A stretch of DNA of 64,000 bases from Pedobacter jeongneungensis (lineage in GTDB: Bacteria; Bacteroidota; Bacteroidia; Sphingobacteriales; Sphingobacteriaceae), in the NCBI RefSeq assembly GCF_000633455.1, contig NZ_AYMG01000025.1:54969-118968 (forward strand), read 5' to 3'. Below, in pieces: positions 61,773-64,000 of this stretch (position 1 is its first letter; the number at the start of each line of letters is the position of its first letter). The notes under the pieces are model-generated. The model worked only from the letters and a program-made list of their open reading frames with translations, made no database searches and was not told where the DNA came from. The translations under genes and the position numbers were made by a program.

Positions 61773-62747
61773 ATGAACAATAATTCTGCCACCCGTTTAA
61801 ATAAATTTATCAGCGAAAGTGGATTGTGTTCACGCCGTGAAGCAGACCGTTATATCGAAAAGGGTACTGTTTTTATTAATGGAAAAAGGGCTAAAGTAGG
61901 CGATCAGGTTTTTCCAGGCGATAAAGTAATGGTAAATGGCCATAACATCGAACCTAAAGAAGAAAGTAATTTCATCCTGCTGGCATTTAATAAACCTGTT
62001 GGCATTACCAGTACCACTGAATCCAGTGTCCGCGATAATATTGTAGATTACGTTAACCATAGCGAAAGAATATTCCCAATCGGCAGATTGGACAAAGATT
62101 CGTCAGGCATTATTTTCCTGACCAATAACGGTGACATTGTAAACAAGATTTTAAGGGCTGGGAATAAACACGAAAAAGAATATATAGTTACGGTTAATAA
62201 ACCCATAACAGAAGATTTTATTTTCGAGATGAGTAACGGTGTTCCAATTTTAGGAGTGAATACCCGAAAATGTAAGGTGCGCCAGATTAGCACTTTTGTT
62301 TTCAATATTATCTTAATTCAAGGTTTAAACAGGCAGATCCGTAGGATGTGCGAGCATTTTGATTATGAAGTAACCAAACTCGAACGTACACGGATTATGA
62401 ATATAAGTCTTAAAGGTATCCCTACGGGAGAATTTAGGGAACTTACCGAAGACGAGATGAAAGCCATTACCAAAAGTGTCGAAAATTCATCATCTGAAGC
62501 CAAACCCAAATCTAAAAGTACCACAAAGAAAAAAGCAAATGCCTGGGAGGAAATTCCTGAGCTAAGGGAAGAACAGCCTAAAAAGGCGTTCAAACCAAAA
62601 CCATCAGGTCTAAAATCTTCAGGTAAAAAACCTGGTGGTCATTCAGGCTCAAAACCTACTCCTAAAAGTAATACTGGTAATAGAAATTCCAGACCAGCAA
62701 AAGGTAAGCCTGCAGGCAAGCCAAATACAAGAGGCAGAGGAAGATAA
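61773..62747 (+). CDS. rluF: RluF-like 23S rRNA pseudouridine synthase with basic tail
   Basis: Modifies a uridine of 23S rRNA to pseudouridine (position 2604 in E. coli RluF). S4 domain at residues 7-53 and catalytic Asp107 in GRLDKDSSG. Core fold to about residue 225. A further 95-residue tail, rich in Lys, Pro, Gly and Ser with low complexity (PSGLKSSGKKPGG), is probably disordered and RNA-binding. The exact target base is inferred from family resemblance. A TAAAATTG box lies 4 bases before the ATG. Confidence 0.88.
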   Translation: MNNNSATRLNKFISESGLCSRREADRYIEKGTVFINGKRAKVGDQVFPGDKVMVNGHNIEPKEESNFILLAFNKPVGITSTTESSVRDNIVDYVNHSERIFPIGRLDKDSSGIIFLTNNGDIVNKILRAGNKHEKEYIVTVNKPITEDFIFEMSNGVPILGVNTRKCKVRQISTFVFNIILIQGLNRQIRRMCEHFDYEVTKLERTRIMNISLKGIPTGEFRELTEDEMKAITKSVENSSSEAKPKSKSTTKKKANAWEEIPELREEQPKKAFKPKPSGLKSSGKKPGGHSGSKPTPKSNTGNRNSRPAKGKPAGKPNTRGRGR

Positions 62748-62799
62748 GCCAACAAATTGTAAAATTTGGCTTTATCTAACTACCTTATACCCTCCGCCT

Positions 62800-62830
62800 T
62801 TTTACCTTCTACCTTTTTTAAGTACCTTTG
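62800..62830 (+). promoter_or_regulatory. Candidate promoter of rlmN, near-leaderless
   Basis: TTTT (62800-62803), 19 bases, then TACCTTTG (62823-62830) match the Bacteroidota promoter with one base off. The rlmN ATG starts 7 bases later, so the transcript may start at or beside the start codon. Confidence 0.55.
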
Positions 62831-62836
62831 CAACAA

Positions 62837-63892
62837 ATGGTAACAGCAAAAAAAACCGATATCCGTGCATTAGATCTTCCCCAATTGCAACAACACCTTG
62901 TAGCGATGCAACAGCCTGCATTTAGGGCCAAGCAGATATACCAGTGGCTTTGGGAAAAATCGGCTACGAGTTTCGGGCAGATGAGTAATCTTTCTAAAGA
63001 TCTTCGTAAGGCTTTGGACGATTCTTTTGCCATTAATGCTGTTCAGGTTAACAACTCTCAGTTCAGTAACGACCACACGATTAAAAACACTTTTAGGTTA
63101 GCCGACGGCAATATTGTTGAAGGGGTATTAATTCCTTTAGAAGACCGTATGACTGCTTGTGTGAGCTCGCAGGTGGGCTGTAGTCTAACCTGTAAATTCT
63201 GTGCGACGGGCTACATGGACCGTAAGCGTAACTTAAACGCAGACGAAATTTATGACCAGGTAGTACTTATTGATAAACAGGCAAAGCAGAATTATAATAA
63301 TCCACTTACCAATATCGTGTATATGGGTATGGGAGAGCCCCTGTTAAACTATGCGAACGTATTGAAGTCTATTGAGCGTATCACTGCCCCTGACGGCCTA
63401 AATATGAGCTATAAGCGCATTACTGTATCTACTGCAGGTATTGCGAAAATGATCAAAAAACTGGGCGACGATGGCGCTAAATTTAACCTTGCACTTTCAC
63501 TGCATGCTGCTAACGATGAAAAGCGTAACGAAATTATGCCCATCAATGAGGCTAACTCTCTAAAAGCATTGGCAGACGCCCTTAAATACTATTTCGCTAA
63601 AACCAAAAATCCGGTCACTTACGAGTATATTGTTTTTAATCATTTTAACGATGAAATTTCGGATGCAATGGATTTAGCAAAGTTCTGTAAACATATCCCT
63701 TGCAAGGTAAATCTGATCGAGTATAATCCAATCTCTTTTGCTGATTTCACCAACGCAGAAGGGGATAAAATCGATGCTTTTTCAAACTATTTGAAAAGTC
63801 AGGGCATTAACACCAATATACGCCGTAGTCGTGGTAAAGATATCGATGCCGCTTGCGGGCAGTTAGCCGTTAAAGAAGAAGCGAACGCTTAG
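62837..63892 (+). CDS. rlmN: 23S rRNA (A2503-C2) / tRNA (A37-C2) methyltransferase RlmN
   Basis: Radical-SAM enzyme that methylates C2 of A2503 in 23S rRNA and of A37 in some tRNAs. The 351 residues include the [4Fe-4S] motif Cys115, Cys119 and Cys122 (GCSLTCKFC). Cys108 and the C-terminal Cys (AACGQL) match the pair used in the ping-pong methyl transfer. MGMGEPLLNY contacts SAM. The ATG at 62837 is preferred over a TTG three codons upstream. Its promoter sits right before the start. Confidence 0.96.
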   Translation: MVTAKKTDIRALDLPQLQQHLVAMQQPAFRAKQIYQWLWEKSATSFGQMSNLSKDLRKALDDSFAINAVQVNNSQFSNDHTIKNTFRLADGNIVEGVLIPLEDRMTACVSSQVGCSLTCKFCATGYMDRKRNLNADEIYDQVVLIDKQAKQNYNNPLTNIVYMGMGEPLLNYANVLKSIERITAPDGLNMSYKRITVSTAGIAKMIKKLGDDGAKFNLALSLHAANDEKRNEIMPINEANSLKALADALKYYFAKTKNPVTYEYIVFNHFNDEISDAMDLAKFCKHIPCKVNLIEYNPISFADFTNAEGDKIDAFSNYLKSQGINTNIRRSRGKDIDAACGQLAVKEEANA

Positions 63893-63918
63893 TCCTATCA
63901 TTTAAACATTCCATTCAC

Positions 63919-64000
63919 TTAAGTATAGCCTTCAATCTTTTTTTGAAGCGCAGTTTCCTGTGCATTTAGGTTAGGTTCGGTCCTGCTCATATCTTTATAT
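63919..64000 (-). CDS. C-terminal fragment of an unidentified gene at the window edge
   Basis: On the minus strand a frame is open from the window end to a TAA at 63919-63921, giving 26 codons rich in Lys, Glu, Gln and Asn (MSRTEPNLNAQETALQKK near its middle). It converges on rlmN. Too little is present to name it, and it could also be non-coding. Confidence 0.3.
   Translation of the reverse strand, partial: YKDMSRTEPNLNAQETALQKKIEGYT

Overview
The window comes from a Bacteroidota chromosome, most likely Pedobacter or a close relative in Sphingobacteriaceae. This rests on the SprA type IX secretion translocon, several TonB-dependent or CarboxypepD-regulatory outer-membrane barrels, promoters of the TTTG-N19-TAnnTTTG type, the general lack of Shine-Dalgarno sites, and intergenic palindromes of a kind I associate with Pedobacter. 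The species assignment is inference. There are no rRNAs, CRISPR arrays, insertion sequences or intact prophage; an orphan ORF6N gene is the only phage-flavoured item. One ordinary tRNA (Thr, anticodon TGT) is present.

Layout. 1-2.65 kb: end of pnuC, nadR, an ORF6N gene and a lipoprotein. 3.0-5.7 kb: rplM-rpsI-rpsB-tsf, with a textbook promoter and a rare strong Shine-Dalgarno before rpsB. 5.8-12.6 kb: a Tat-exported phosphoesterase, nagA, a secreted class II cyclic nucleotide phosphodiesterase and an Oar-like receptor. This block separates tsf from pyrH-frr (12.7-14.1 kb). 14.1-17.6 kb: a LacI regulator and two unrecognised lipoproteins. 18.2-18.65 kb: two tandem, non-canonical tRNA-like genes under one promoter, divergent from an Lrp/AsnC regulator. 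19.2-22.2 kb: a hairpin-rich element, then feoAB. 22.3-28.1 kb: two paralogous outer-membrane barrels. 28.2-39.4 kb: a maeB-ruvA-sprA run and gcvH-vanZ-small lipoprotein. 39.7-52.9 kb: a minus-strand housekeeping and envelope run (amidohydrolase, dehydrogenase, FMN oxygenase, acylphosphatase, flippase, dut, TPR, DUF4292, EnvC-like, two TatA-like, gatA, MltD-like). 53.0-58.9 kb: tRNA-Thr, three near-identical tandem secreted proteins, a sigma-54 response regulator and a convergent hybrid histidine kinase. 59.0-64 kb: WYL regulator, RelE/ParE toxin-antitoxin pair, DinB, FMN reductase, RluF-like pseudouridine synthase and rlmN.

How the genes work together. Much of the window is translation and nucleotide metabolism (ribosomal proteins, EF-Ts, UMP kinase, ribosome recycling factor, GatA, RlmN, RluF, dUTPase, NadR). 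The rest is mostly envelope biogenesis and secretion (SprA, TatA-like proteins, EnvC-like, MltD, flippase, barrels). The strongest candidate for something undescribed is the tRNA-like pair at 18226-18558. Both copies keep acceptor, D and T arms, carry a GUC-like anticodon loop in a Leu-like scaffold, have 45-76 nt variable regions with a covarying stem, and share a near-consensus promoter.
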